Shown here: positions 34,316 through 42,377 of the stretch, piece by piece
Layout: every line of letters starts with the position of its first letter
How positions within the stretch are numbered: position 1 is the stretch's first letter
Notes under the pieces: model-generated
Database searches by the model: none
Seen by the model: the letters and a program-made list of their open reading frames with translations, nothing else
What the model was told of the DNA's origin: nothing
NCBI GenBank assembly: GCA_963422415.1
Contig: OY729430.1
Span: 744,001 to 808,000, forward strand
Direction: 5' to 3'
DNA from: Bin34 sp963422415
Lineage (GTDB): Bacteria > Chloroflexota > Anaerolineae > Caldilineales > Caldilineaceae
Length of the DNA stretch: 64,000 bases
Translations under genes and position numbers: made by a program

Positions 34316-35194
34316 CTATGCCTGGGGGACTTGGTAGCGTTCGGCTGCACAAATGGGGAAGCCGCGCCCTACCAAGGGTTCGCCATGCCCTGCCTCGAAG
34401 CCGGGTACCAGCGGATGCTGTGCCGCACGGTCGAGATTCACTCGCACCCCATCGGCCATGAAGATCAGGATGTGCGCCCGGCGTTGCCGATCCGTGACGT
34501 TGGGGGGAGTGGCATGGAAATTCTGGCAGTGGTGAAACATGCATTCACCGGCGGCCAGATCCACGGACGTGCCGCGTTCGGCGGGTTCGTGCCGCATCAG
34601 CTGGCGCGGGGATTCCGGAGGCGGTGCCGTGCCCCTTTCCTCTGCGGCCCGGCGCGCGGCCTGTTCCGCTTCGTAGGCGTCTAGGCCGAATCGCGGATCC
34701 TTGTGACTGCCCGGCGCCACGTGCATGCTGCCGTTGGCTGGTTCCACGTCATCCAGAGCCAGCCAGCAGGTGAGGATGTTGGGGTCCATCAGGGGCCATA
34801 GATAGAAGTCCTGATGAAAATGGAACAAGCCATTGTCGTGGGGCGGTTTGGAAATGATCTGGTCATGCCACAAGCGCACCGTGTCGGTCCCCAACAGGGC
34901 CTTGGCCACACTGGTAATGACAGGATGATGCAGCAGGTTCCGATAGTCCTCGTCCCGCTTCCACATGTTGACATATTGGGTGATGGCCCGCTGTTCCGTC
35001 ATCCCTCCCGGGGCCTCTGCGCGGCGATGTCCGAATTTGAACTCCGGTTCGTCATCTCGGCCGCCCCGATTCTCTTCTTGGATGACTTGGTCCAGCTTGT
35101 CTCGGTAGAGTGTTACCTCCGACTGGTTCAGGACCCGTCCGTAGCGGAGGTATCCATGCTCTTGAAAGAAATCGATCTGGGACTGGTCAATCAT
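34316..35194 (-). CDS. Phytanoyl-CoA-dioxygenase-family oxygenase
   Basis: A 292-residue Fe(II)/2-oxoglutarate-dependent oxygenase of the PhyH family. The metal-binding HxD is in HFHQDFYLWP (near 135), the distal His in the FHHCQNFHATPPN region (near 240), and the 2-oxoglutarate Arg is probably in the following RRAHIL stretch. The N-terminus has the family pattern FFQEHGYLRYGRVL. The ATG at 35194 is used; an ATG six codons earlier is possible. It is the first of three PhyH-family genes in the window. Such enzymes hydroxylate small molecules, lipids or phosphonates; the substrate is unknown. Confidence 0.85.
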   Translation of the reverse strand: MIDQSQIDFFQEHGYLRYGRVLNQSEVTLYRDKLDQVIQEENRGGRDDEPEFKFGHRRAEAPGGMTEQRAITQYVNMWKRDEDYRNLLHHPVITSVAKALLGTDTVRLWHDQIISKPPHDNGLFHFHQDFYLWPLMDPNILTCWLALDDVEPANGSMHVAPGSHKDPRFGLDAYEAEQAARRAAEERGTAPPPESPRQLMRHEPAERGTSVDLAAGECMFHHCQNFHATPPNVTDRQRRAHILIFMADGVRVNLDRAAQHPLVPGFEAGHGEPLVGRGFPICAAERYQVPQA

Positions 35195-35237
35195 GATGGC
35201 GTCTCTTTGCATTCAGGTCTCGTTGGATTGGAGGAAT

Positions 35238-35612
35238 TCATGCACTCTCTTGCTGATCCAGGGCCTTCTGTGCAGTGTAGGTCTCATTCAGGATTCGGGC
35301 CACGGTTCCGAAGGGCAATCTCTCGATCTTGGTGAAGCGAATGCAGCTCTTGCCGCAATTCAGGGAACCGAATTCCCCTCGGTACTTCTCTACCAAGGTC
35401 ATGTCCAGATAGAGACTCATATAGTTCTTCTGGGAGGCGTAGGCACAGAGCGGGTGTGACCCTACCCAGTATGTGGGCATCCCGTATTTCATGTTGACGA
35501 CCAAATCGCCGGCCGTGGCTTCGACCAGTTCCCGCAGCCGCTGCATGGCTTCCCGCCGTTGGGCCGGAATTTTTGTCATGTATTCGTCTACGTCCGCAGC
35601 TTCAATCCGCAT
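35238..35612 (-). CDS. DUF1801 / YdhG-like domain protein
   Basis: A 124-residue protein of the small alpha/beta family DUF1801, which is related to the iron-chaperone frataxin-like fold. Typical stretches are an N-terminal helix pair (VDEYMTKIPAQRREAMQRLREL), the central MKYGMPTYWV strand and a CIRFTKIERLP strand near the end. It ends 43 bases upstream of the PhyH gene on the same strand, so the two may be co-transcribed. The precise function is unknown. Confidence 0.8.
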   Translation of the reverse strand: MRIEAADVDEYMTKIPAQRREAMQRLRELVEATAGDLVVNMKYGMPTYWVGSHPLCAYASQKNYMSLYLDMTLVEKYRGEFGSLNCGKSCIRFTKIERLPFGTVARILNETYTAQKALDQQESA

Positions 35613-35912
35613 GGGCCGCGCTCAGGCAAGGGGAAGGGATTCGGGATCATTCTACAGTGCGCCGCTGGAGTTGGCGTACACAGGGTCCGATCAATACAGG
35701 TCCGGTCCGCGTGTATCGTCGTCGGGCGTCCGCGCGGGTCCGGTAACGGTTGCCACAAGAGGCCATGGGGTCTTGGGAATCTGATCTTCATTGTTGTACC
35801 CTGTCCCGCCGCGAATGAAGTCTCGGAATCTTTCCCGCCCGTGACATACACTGCGCCGGTCACGGACCAAGGTGTTGTGGAGCCAAGGGCATGATCAGGG
35901 CTTGCCCGCGCT
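35613..35912. other. Intergenic region
   Basis: About 300 bases between the DUF1801 gene and the heptad-repeat nuclease-like gene. I see no gene, terminator or repeat that I can support here. Confidence 0.3.
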
Positions 35913-36713
35913 TCAGTGCACTTCCATCATTTGGTCGGTAATCTTGAACCAGCGCACTTGGCCGCCATCAACCATACGTTGCGCGTCTCGGTCATTGTAG
36001 ACACTGGCGATGACCGGTATGGCCTGCAGCGCCGTGCCCCGCTGCAGGAAATCCGCGTTGCGAATTGCCCGATCCGTGTCGCGTCTATCGGCCGTAAATG
36101 AAACTTCCACTGCCAAATAGCGATCTATACCATCCCCGTCGACAGCAACCATGATCAAGTCTGCTTGGAGGAAACTGGTGCGTTCACTACGGCTGAATTG
36201 GAGAGTCCGGATTATGGGCAAGAGTTCGTGCTGTTTCACGGTGCGTTGCCACTCAAGGTCCAGAAGGTCGGCGATGAGGGCTGCGTTGCGCTCCGTGGAA
36301 ATCAAGGCGTGGCCGGCCTTGATTGATCCTATGTTCCGATCCATCCTGTCAAACCGCTGGTCCATCCTGTCAAACCGCTGGTCCATCTTGTCAAACCGCT
36401 GGTCCATCCTGTCAAACCGCTGGTCCATCTTGTCAAACCGCTGGTCCATCCTGTCAAACCGCTGGTCCATCCTGTCAAACCGCTGGTCCATCTTGTCAAA
36501 CCGCTGGTCCATCCCGTCAAGCCGCTGGTCCATCCCGTCAAACCGCTGATTTACCTGCTGGTTGAATCGCAGCTGATCCGCGGCAAACTTGGCAAATCGC
36601 TCGGGCAGCTGAATCAGTTCGTCCGTCAGGACGTGATGCCGTACCGCTTGCCGGAACTCTTCATTTTCTTCAAGAAGTTGAATCAGATCGGTGGTGGTGT
36701 TGATAAGGGGCAT
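35913..36713 (-). CDS. Coiled-coil heptad-repeat protein with nuclease-like C-terminus
   Basis: A 266-residue protein. After a 50-residue helical N-terminus (leucine/glutamate-rich, with QLPERFAKFAADQLRF) come about ten copies of a seven-residue unit MDQRFD(K/R), predicted to form a long coiled coil. The C-terminal 120 residues hold an Asp, then the strand YLAVEVSFTADRRD, where the Glu and the Ser/Lys pattern resemble the core of PD-(D/E)XK nucleases of the DUF3782 kind. A second protein of the same layout sits at 53.4-54.3 kb. Repeat number should vary easily. Nuclease activity and biological role are inference. Confidence 0.7.
   Translation of the reverse strand: MPLINTTTDLIQLLEENEEFRQAVRHHVLTDELIQLPERFAKFAADQLRFNQQVNQRFDGMDQRLDGMDQRFDKMDQRFDRMDQRFDRMDQRFDKMDQRFDRMDQRFDKMDQRFDRMDQRFDRMDRNIGSIKAGHALISTERNAALIADLLDLEWQRTVKQHELLPIIRTLQFSRSERTSFLQADLIMVAVDGDGIDRYLAVEVSFTADRRDTDRAIRNADFLQRGTALQAIPVIASVYNDRDAQRMVDGGQVRWFKITDQMMEVH
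36341..36548 (-). repeat. Tandem 21-bp repeat, about ten copies, coding
   Basis: Near-identical 21-base units encode the MDQRFDK/MDQRFDR heptads. Units differ mainly at a single base that switches Lys and Arg. The array stays in frame for any copy number, so length changes would lengthen or shorten the coiled coil without breaking the gene. Confidence 0.9.
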
Positions 36714-37019
36714 GGTATCTCTCCTATCCCTATTCTACATCGTAATCAGGGAACAGGTGAGCTGTTTTAGCTGTGATGGAGGCACAGGGCCGGGGGATCC
36801 GCGCCCGGTGGTGGAGTGGTCTTGTGACGGACGGCTCTGTCCCTGCAGTTCGGGTTGCGGGGCGATTTTCCACCATTTCCAGTGTTTTCAGTCAAGCCAA
36901 GCAAGGGGCTTGGCGGAGTGTCACTCTTCCGTTGCCCACCCGGCAATACACAGTGGTCTTGGGAATTTCCAATGTGATGCACTTCGTCTTGGGAGACCTG
37001 ATGACCGGGCATCAGGCAG
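36714..37019. other. Intergenic region
   Basis: About 306 bases between the heptad-repeat gene and folKP. No gene, hairpin or promoter-like element stands out. Confidence 0.3.
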
Positions 37020-38372
37020 CTACCGCATGGGGAAGATTGCATCTATCACGCGCAAGGCGGCGCTGGTTTCCGCCGCATCGTGTACACGCACCATATGCCC
37101 CCTCTGACCGACAATGACAGCGGCGGCGAGAGAGCCGGATCGCATCCGATGCGGGTCTGCGTCATCAAGCAGTTGTCGGAGGAAACCTTTGCGGGAGGGG
37201 CCCAACATGACGGGATACTTCCATGTCGGCCCAGCCCCAAAGTCTCCCATCAGGGTGGTGTTCTGCTGCAGGTTCTTGCCAAAGCCCAGGCCCGGATCCG
37301 TGACTTGCAGCCAGCGACACTGTCCGCGATCCCGGGCTGCAGTCAAAGAAGCCTCGAGATCCTGGCGGACTGCGACGACCGTGTCGCCTTGCGGCGAGAA
37401 AGGGGACAGGTTTCTTAGGAGCCTTGGATAGGCCGGATCCTGTATGCGCAAGCTGTTGTGCACGAAGATATGCGGGACGCCTGCGTGAACGACCAGGTTC
37501 AGCAGTTCTGGATCGAACCGGCCGGCCCAGACATCGTTGATCAGATCCGCGCCACATTGTAGAGCTGCCTGGGCCACGACACCTCGAAAAGTGTCGGCCG
37601 ACAGAGGCAGATCCGTCACCTCCCGGGCCAAGGTCAAGGCCAAGGTCATCCTGCGGACTTCTTCGACCGCGGGAATCAGGGTGTGTTGCGGTCGCGAGGT
37701 CTGGGCCCCGATGTCGATGAGATCGGCTCCATCTTCTTCCAGCTGCGTGACCTGTTTCTGAAACGCCGCCTGGGAAGTCCTGTCTTCTGGGATCCGACCC
37801 GGAGCCAGCCGCGATTCGGGAGAGACGTTGAGAATGCCGACCACCCGCGTTTTCTCTTGCAACCGCCAAATCCGTTGTCCGAGAGGCAGTATCTGCCGCA
37901 AACGGGGGCGGTCCAGACTGCGCAATTCCGCCTGAAGTGTCAGGCCCGTCTGGGGATCGACGAAATCCGGGACCATGTCGCACAGGGGCTCCAGCACGAA
38001 GTCCCGCTGCGCGGCCTGATAGTGGGGCACTCGAATAAAGGGAAGTTCATTGAGGACGCAATCCCCAAAGAAGGCCAGATCAAGGTCAATGTTGCGCGGG
38101 CCATACCGTACCTGCTTGACCCGGCCCATGTCTGCTTCAATCCGCTGCAGGGCCCGCAACAGCTCCCGAGGACCCAACGGAGTGCGCAGTCGACACGCGG
38201 CATTGAGGAACCGGGGTTGATCTTCCCGCAGAACCGGATCGGTCTCATAGAGAAAGGAGGTGTCCAGAATCGTCCCGATGGCGCCCAGCGCCTGCACGGC
38301 CTGGTGCAGTTGGGCAGCCCGGTGTCCTAGATTGCTGCCCAAGGCTATCAGGGCTTCGGAGTCCCGCGCCAT
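37020..38372 (-). CDS. folK-folP: Fused HPPK-DHPS folate enzyme
   Basis: A 450-residue bifunctional protein. Residues 1-165 are 6-hydroxymethyl-dihydropterin pyrophosphokinase, with ALGSNLG and the catalytic GPRNIDLDLAFFG (near 100-112). Residues 190-450 are dihydropteroate synthase, with GILNVSPES (loop 1), GADLIDIGAQTSRP, INDVWAG, DPGLGFGKN, GPSRKGFL and a terminal VRVHD. Two sites deviate: loop 1 lacks the usual phenylalanine of the DSF sequence, and the standard IGGEST stretch is IGAQTS. Fusion in the HPPK-first order is known in some eukaryotes and bacteria. The ATG at 38372 lacks a good ribosome site. The gene is 45 bases after a PhyH gene on the same strand. Confidence 0.9.
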   Translation of the reverse strand: MARDSEALIALGSNLGHRAAQLHQAVQALGAIGTILDTSFLYETDPVLREDQPRFLNAACRLRTPLGPRELLRALQRIEADMGRVKQVRYGPRNIDLDLAFFGDCVLNELPFIRVPHYQAAQRDFVLEPLCDMVPDFVDPQTGLTLQAELRSLDRPRLRQILPLGQRIWRLQEKTRVVGILNVSPESRLAPGRIPEDRTSQAAFQKQVTQLEEDGADLIDIGAQTSRPQHTLIPAVEEVRRMTLALTLAREVTDLPLSADTFRGVVAQAALQCGADLINDVWAGRFDPELLNLVVHAGVPHIFVHNSLRIQDPAYPRLLRNLSPFSPQGDTVVAVRQDLEASLTAARDRGQCRWLQVTDPGLGFGKNLQQNTTLMGDFGAGPTWKYPVMLGPSRKGFLRQLLDDADPHRMRSGSLAAAVIVGQRGHMVRVHDAAETSAALRVIDAIFPMR

Positions 38373-38416
38373 GTCGGCAGGGTCAATGCCGGAACCGGCG
38401 CAGGTCAAGGACAGGA

Positions 38417-39268
38417 TCAGCGTGCATTGCGCTCCGGGATGTCGTCGGATTCCGGCCGATTCAATACGGGCCAGTGTCCGTAGAGATCTTCGCCGCGGCA
38501 ATGTATCCCCTGCTGGTGCCAGTTCTTAAGGGCCTTCACGTCCGGGGACACGAAACGCATGGTGAGGCCGCACCGCCGCCGATCCGAAACGTTGGGCTGG
38601 GAGCCATGCAGCAGCCAGTCGGTATGCAGGGAGATCTGCCCCGCCTTCATTTCCAGGGAGACCGGCTCCCTCCCAAAGCGTTCCACGTTGCGCACGGTCT
38701 GGTTGAGCACATTGTTTTCGGATCGCTCGCTGCGGCTGAAGGCGATCTGTCCTTGCCGATGTGTGCCGGGAAAGACTTGCATGGCCCCGTTTTCCCTGTC
38801 CGCGTCGTCGATGGCCAGCCATACGGTGACAGTCTTGCTGGGGGACAGGGGCCAATAGGAAGCGTCCTGATGCCAAGCCACCGTCTTGCCGTCATGGGGC
38901 AGCTTGCAGAAGTAGTGGGTGGCCCAGCAGATTAGATTCTCGCCCAGCAGGTCCTGAACATAGTCCAAGATGCGGCCTTCGTGGCAGAGATCCCAAAGGG
39001 AGCGCAGGCGGCCCTGCCAACCGTTGATCGAATAGCTGTTCCAGCCTTTGGCCGCGGCTTCGGCCAAGATGCGGTCGAAGTACGCCCGATGCACCTTGAT
39101 CTCCTCGGTATTGAAGACATCCAAGGGGCAAATGAACCCTTGTGCATTGAAAAACTGCACTTGGGCCGGCGTCAATGTCTGCGGTTCTGCCACGCCGAGC
39201 GGGAAGAACTCCTTGACCCGTTCCAGTTCGGGAAAAGCCTCGGTCAACCGATCTGTAGGTGCAGTCAT
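38417..39268 (-). CDS. Phytanoyl-CoA-dioxygenase-family oxygenase
   Basis: A 283-residue Fe(II)/2-oxoglutarate oxygenase. The HxD pair is in VAWHQDASYWPL (near 155), the distal His in HTDWLLHGSQPN (near 228), and the 2-oxoglutarate-binding Arg probably in the RRRCGLTMR segment. The ATG at 39268 has AGGAAA nine bases upstream, which fixes the start. It lies just upstream of folKP on the same strand, about 45 bases apart, so both may share a transcript. It belongs to the PhyH family but is clearly different from the other two copies. The substrate is unknown. Confidence 0.86.
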   Translation of the reverse strand: MTAPTDRLTEAFPELERVKEFFPLGVAEPQTLTPAQVQFFNAQGFICPLDVFNTEEIKVHRAYFDRILAEAAAKGWNSYSINGWQGRLRSLWDLCHEGRILDYVQDLLGENLICWATHYFCKLPHDGKTVAWHQDASYWPLSPSKTVTVWLAIDDADRENGAMQVFPGTHRQGQIAFSRSERSENNVLNQTVRNVERFGREPVSLEMKAGQISLHTDWLLHGSQPNVSDRRRCGLTMRFVSPDVKALKNWHQQGIHCRGEDLYGHWPVLNRPESDDIPERNAR

Positions 39269-39518
39269 TGCGGGTTTCCTTGCCTGTCTGGGGATTTCCG
39301 ACTTGAACAGCGAGGAGGATGCCGATGGGCTCTCCGATTTCGCAGGCCGATCGGACCTGTCCACAGGCCCCGGCGGAACCCCCGGAAGAGAGGCCTGCCC
39401 GGGTCCGCCCATCTCTTGAATTGTATACAATGCCCTGAGTCCTGCACACACTCGATCGGGGCAACGGGAAGGGGGCTGCAGGCGCCCCTCCGCTTGCTGT
39501 TTCCAAGGAGTCGGCTCC

Positions 39519-40187
39519 ATGCAGATCCAATGGTATGCGCATGCCTGTTTTCGGATTGCCTCCGGAGACTTCAGTATCGTCACGGATCCCTATACTCCGC
39601 ACAAGGCGGGCTTTCGGGACATCGCCGATGGCGCGGACCTTGTGGTCCGCAGTTCGGACGACGATTCCGCCCACTGCAACGCGGCCATGTTTCCGGGTTC
39701 GGACGTCTTGACCATGACCCATGCCCCGGCGGAAGGCACGGTGTGGCGGGGAGTGCGCTTTACGCCCATTCCGGCGCGGGAGAGCCTGATCCACAAGGTG
39801 GAGCCAGGAGACAATGCCTTGTACCGCTTTGTACTGGAGGGGGTGGATGTCATCCACTTCGGAGACGTGGGCAATCCCCTGGAAGACTGGCAGCTGGAGA
39901 AGATGAAGGGCGTCGACGTGGCGCTGGTGCCCACCGGCGGCCCCCCGACCATGGAGCTGTCAGACCTGCACCAGGCCTTGGCAGTGATTCAACCCAAGGT
40001 GATCATTCCCATGCACTATGCCTTGCCGAACTGCAAGTTCCCGGCAATGCAGGAGGTGACGGCATTCACGGGAGGATATGCCCCCGACAGGGTGCGGGAA
40101 TTCAAGGACAACAGGGTCGAAATCACCCCAGCGGCCCTGCCCGCGTCACCACAGATCTGGGTGCTGCACGCCACGCATACCACCTAG
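39519..40187 (+). CDS. UlaG-like metallo-beta-lactamase-fold hydrolase
   Basis: A 222-residue member of the MBL fold group to which UlaG (L-ascorbate-6-phosphate lactonase) and UPF0173 proteins belong. WYAHACFRI at the N-terminus gives the first conserved His; a TDPYTP strand supplies the Asp; VIHFGDVG (near 109) and IIPMHYA (near 168) carry further metal ligands. The classical HxHxDH box is degenerate, as is common in this branch. The ATG has AAGGAG eight bases upstream. It stands alone, divergent from the PhyH/folKP pair. Hydrolysis of a sugar lactone would fit the uronate genes nearby, but this is inference. Confidence 0.82.
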   Translation: MQIQWYAHACFRIASGDFSIVTDPYTPHKAGFRDIADGADLVVRSSDDDSAHCNAAMFPGSDVLTMTHAPAEGTVWRGVRFTPIPARESLIHKVEPGDNALYRFVLEGVDVIHFGDVGNPLEDWQLEKMKGVDVALVPTGGPPTMELSDLHQALAVIQPKVIIPMHYALPNCKFPAMQEVTAFTGGYAPDRVREFKDNRVEITPAALPASPQIWVLHATHTT

Positions 40188-41034
40188 GGTCAGCAGGGCG
40201 CGCGGTCGGGATATGCCGTTCCCGAAGACACGCGTGCTTGGCCTCGGCCTACTGTCCCGCGAATGCCACCGCCAGGATTCTTGCCTGCCGAATCGCTGAC
40301 CGCGTTTGGGCCTCTCAAAGAGCCATTTTCGGGATATTTGGAAGGAATGCAAATCCGGATCCAAAGCTCGGAGAAATGCGATTGCGCATCGTAAGGCCGT
40401 GGGCGCGAAAGATCGGTATCCAGCGGAACGACTTCGCCTTTCCCCGAGTTGCCTGTCTGTCCACAGATCAAGCCGCGGACATCCAAGACTCGCAATGCAT
40501 TCTGCAATGACCGTGACTTGCATTCCCTCGAGACATGCATCAAGCGCGGTCTTGGCTTCGTAGATCTTGGTCCACGTTATTAGGGACGAATCACGACCGA
40601 TTCGTCCGGCAAACCGCTTGGAACTTCCAGTTGTCGCAGCACGCCCGCATGGGAATGCTATGCAGTCGCGGCCCGATTGGACGAGGAGAGGGACTTGGAC
40701 CTGTGCATTGCCATGACGCCAATTCTTTTGCCTGTCATCTTGAACCGGCCCGGCGTTCGCTAGTCGCGCGGTCGTTTTGGGGTTCGGATCACGAGGTGAC
40801 ACTGTGTCAAGGGTGGACTTGATAATACAATGGACAGGAAGAAACCGGACCCTGTGGGGGTCAGCCCGTGTGTCAATCATGCAGAGAGGCGTTGTACGAC
40901 TCTTCGTGTGGGCGGCATGCCGCATGTGCCGCGGCTTCCCCTGCGCTTCCGAACGCGCCGGATCCAATTGATTTCGTTGGAGCCCGGTCCTGACAATCAG
41001 GTTTCAGAAATTCGCCATCACCAGGAATTTTGCA
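40188..41034. other. Long intergenic region
   Basis: About 850 bases between the UlaG-like gene and the Gfo/Idh gene. Several open frames cross it on both strands, but their composition is not protein-like and none has a ribosome site. I see no recognisable element; an old, eroded gene is possible. Confidence 0.35.
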
Positions 41035-42354
41035 ATGACCCAATTCCCGACCCGCTACGCCCTGGTGGGCACCGGAGGCCGTGGTCTCATGTATGTCCAC
41101 GCCATCTGCGGCCGATTTGCGGCCCACGCCGATCTGGTGGGCCTGTGCGATCTGAGCGCCGCCCGCATGGCCTATTACAACGAGATCTTGGCGGACCAGT
41201 ACGACAAGGTCCCGGTGGCCATCTACGCGGCCGCGGACTTCGACCGCATGGTGGCGGAGACCAAGCCGGACGTGGTGATCGTGACCAGCATGGACAGTAC
41301 GCATCACCAATACATCGTGCGGGCCATGGAGCTGGGCTGTGATGCCATCACGGAAAAGCCCATGACCATTGACGCCCCCAAGGCCCAGGCCATCGTGGAT
41401 GCCATAGCCAATACCGGGCGGAACCTGCGCGTCGCTTTCAACTACCGCTATGCCCCCATGGCCACCAAGTTGCGGGAGCTGATCATGGATGGGTCCATTG
41501 GCAAGCCGCTGCACGTGGATTTTTCCTGGGTGCTGGACACCAGTCACGGGGCGGATTACTTCCGCCGTTGGCACCGCGAAAAGGACAAGTCGGGCGGTCT
41601 GCTGGTCCACAAGTCCACGCACCACTTTGACTTGGTCAACTGGTGGATCGCCTCCTTTCCGGAGGAGGTGTTTGCCATGGGCAATCTGGGGTTCTACGGC
41701 CGGGACAATGCCTTGGCTCGGGGCGAGGTATATGAATACGATCGCTATACGGGCGCCGCGGCCGCGGCCGGCGATCCCTTTGCCCTGACCCTGGACCAGA
41801 ATGAACATCTGACGCGGCTGTACTTGGAGGCGGAAGCGGACTCCGGCTATGTGCGGGACCGCAACGTGTTTGGCGCCAACATTTCCGCCGAGGACATCAT
41901 GTCGGTCACGGCACGGTATCGCAATGGCGCCCTGCTGACCTATTCCCTGATTGCCTTCGCGCCGTGGGAGGGCTATCGTGTAGCCATCACGGGGGACCGC
42001 GGCCGCGTGGAGATGGATGTCAGCGAGACTATCGGCCGGACTTTCGTGGCGGGCGCGGAGGAAACCCTCGAGGACATGGCTGCCGCCCGGAAAACCATGG
42101 GCATGAAGGAGATTCGTCTCTATCCCATGATGGGCGTGCCGCGCCACGTGGACTTTGCCGAAGGAGTCGGGGGCCATGGCGGCGGCGACACGGTCATGCT
42201 GGAGCAGATTTTCGTGCCGGACCCGCCGGCAGACCCCTATCATCGCGGCGCCAGCCATGTGGATGGCGCGGCTTCCATCCTGCTGGGCATCGCGGCCAAC
42301 GAATCCATGGCCACTGGCCGTCTGGTTCGCACGGCCGATCTTGTCACCCTTTAG
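41035..42354 (+). CDS. Gfo/Idh/MocA-family NAD(P)-dependent oxidoreductase
   Basis: A 439-residue sugar or inositol dehydrogenase-type enzyme. The N-terminal Rossmann motif is VGTGGRG (11-17). The conserved EKP, with the catalytic Lys, is in ITEKPMTID (near 100). The C-terminal sheet domain includes the GGLLVHKSTHHFDLVNWW segment (near 185-202), where the catalytic Asp/His pair lies. It is 50 residues longer than many family members because of insertions in the C-terminal sheet. It sits 23 bases before uxaC in the same direction, so a role in oxidising or reducing a uronate-derived sugar is likely. Confidence 0.88.
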   Translation: MTQFPTRYALVGTGGRGLMYVHAICGRFAAHADLVGLCDLSAARMAYYNEILADQYDKVPVAIYAAADFDRMVAETKPDVVIVTSMDSTHHQYIVRAMELGCDAITEKPMTIDAPKAQAIVDAIANTGRNLRVAFNYRYAPMATKLRELIMDGSIGKPLHVDFSWVLDTSHGADYFRRWHREKDKSGGLLVHKSTHHFDLVNWWIASFPEEVFAMGNLGFYGRDNALARGEVYEYDRYTGAAAAAGDPFALTLDQNEHLTRLYLEAEADSGYVRDRNVFGANISAEDIMSVTARYRNGALLTYSLIAFAPWEGYRVAITGDRGRVEMDVSETIGRTFVAGAEETLEDMAAARKTMGMKEIRLYPMMGVPRHVDFAEGVGGHGGGDTVMLEQIFVPDPPADPYHRGASHVDGAASILLGIAANESMATGRLVRTADLVTL

Positions 42355-42377
42355 GCAAGGCGCCATTCGGGCGCTGC

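Noticed and set aside
36341..36548. CRISPR-like array
   Set aside because: Units are contiguous and coding with no spacers between them, so it is a tandem repeat, not CRISPR.
36323..36565. Repeat-rich plus-strand frames across the heptad array
   Set aside because: Any frame through a 21-bp repeat stays open; the minus-strand frame is the one with start site, coiled-coil pattern and a folded C-terminal domain.
40146..40967. A 273-codon open frame on the minus strand
   Set aside because: Composition is rich in Arg/Ser/Pro, no ribosome site, overlaps a real gene end and matches no family; it looks like a chance frame in GC-rich DNA.
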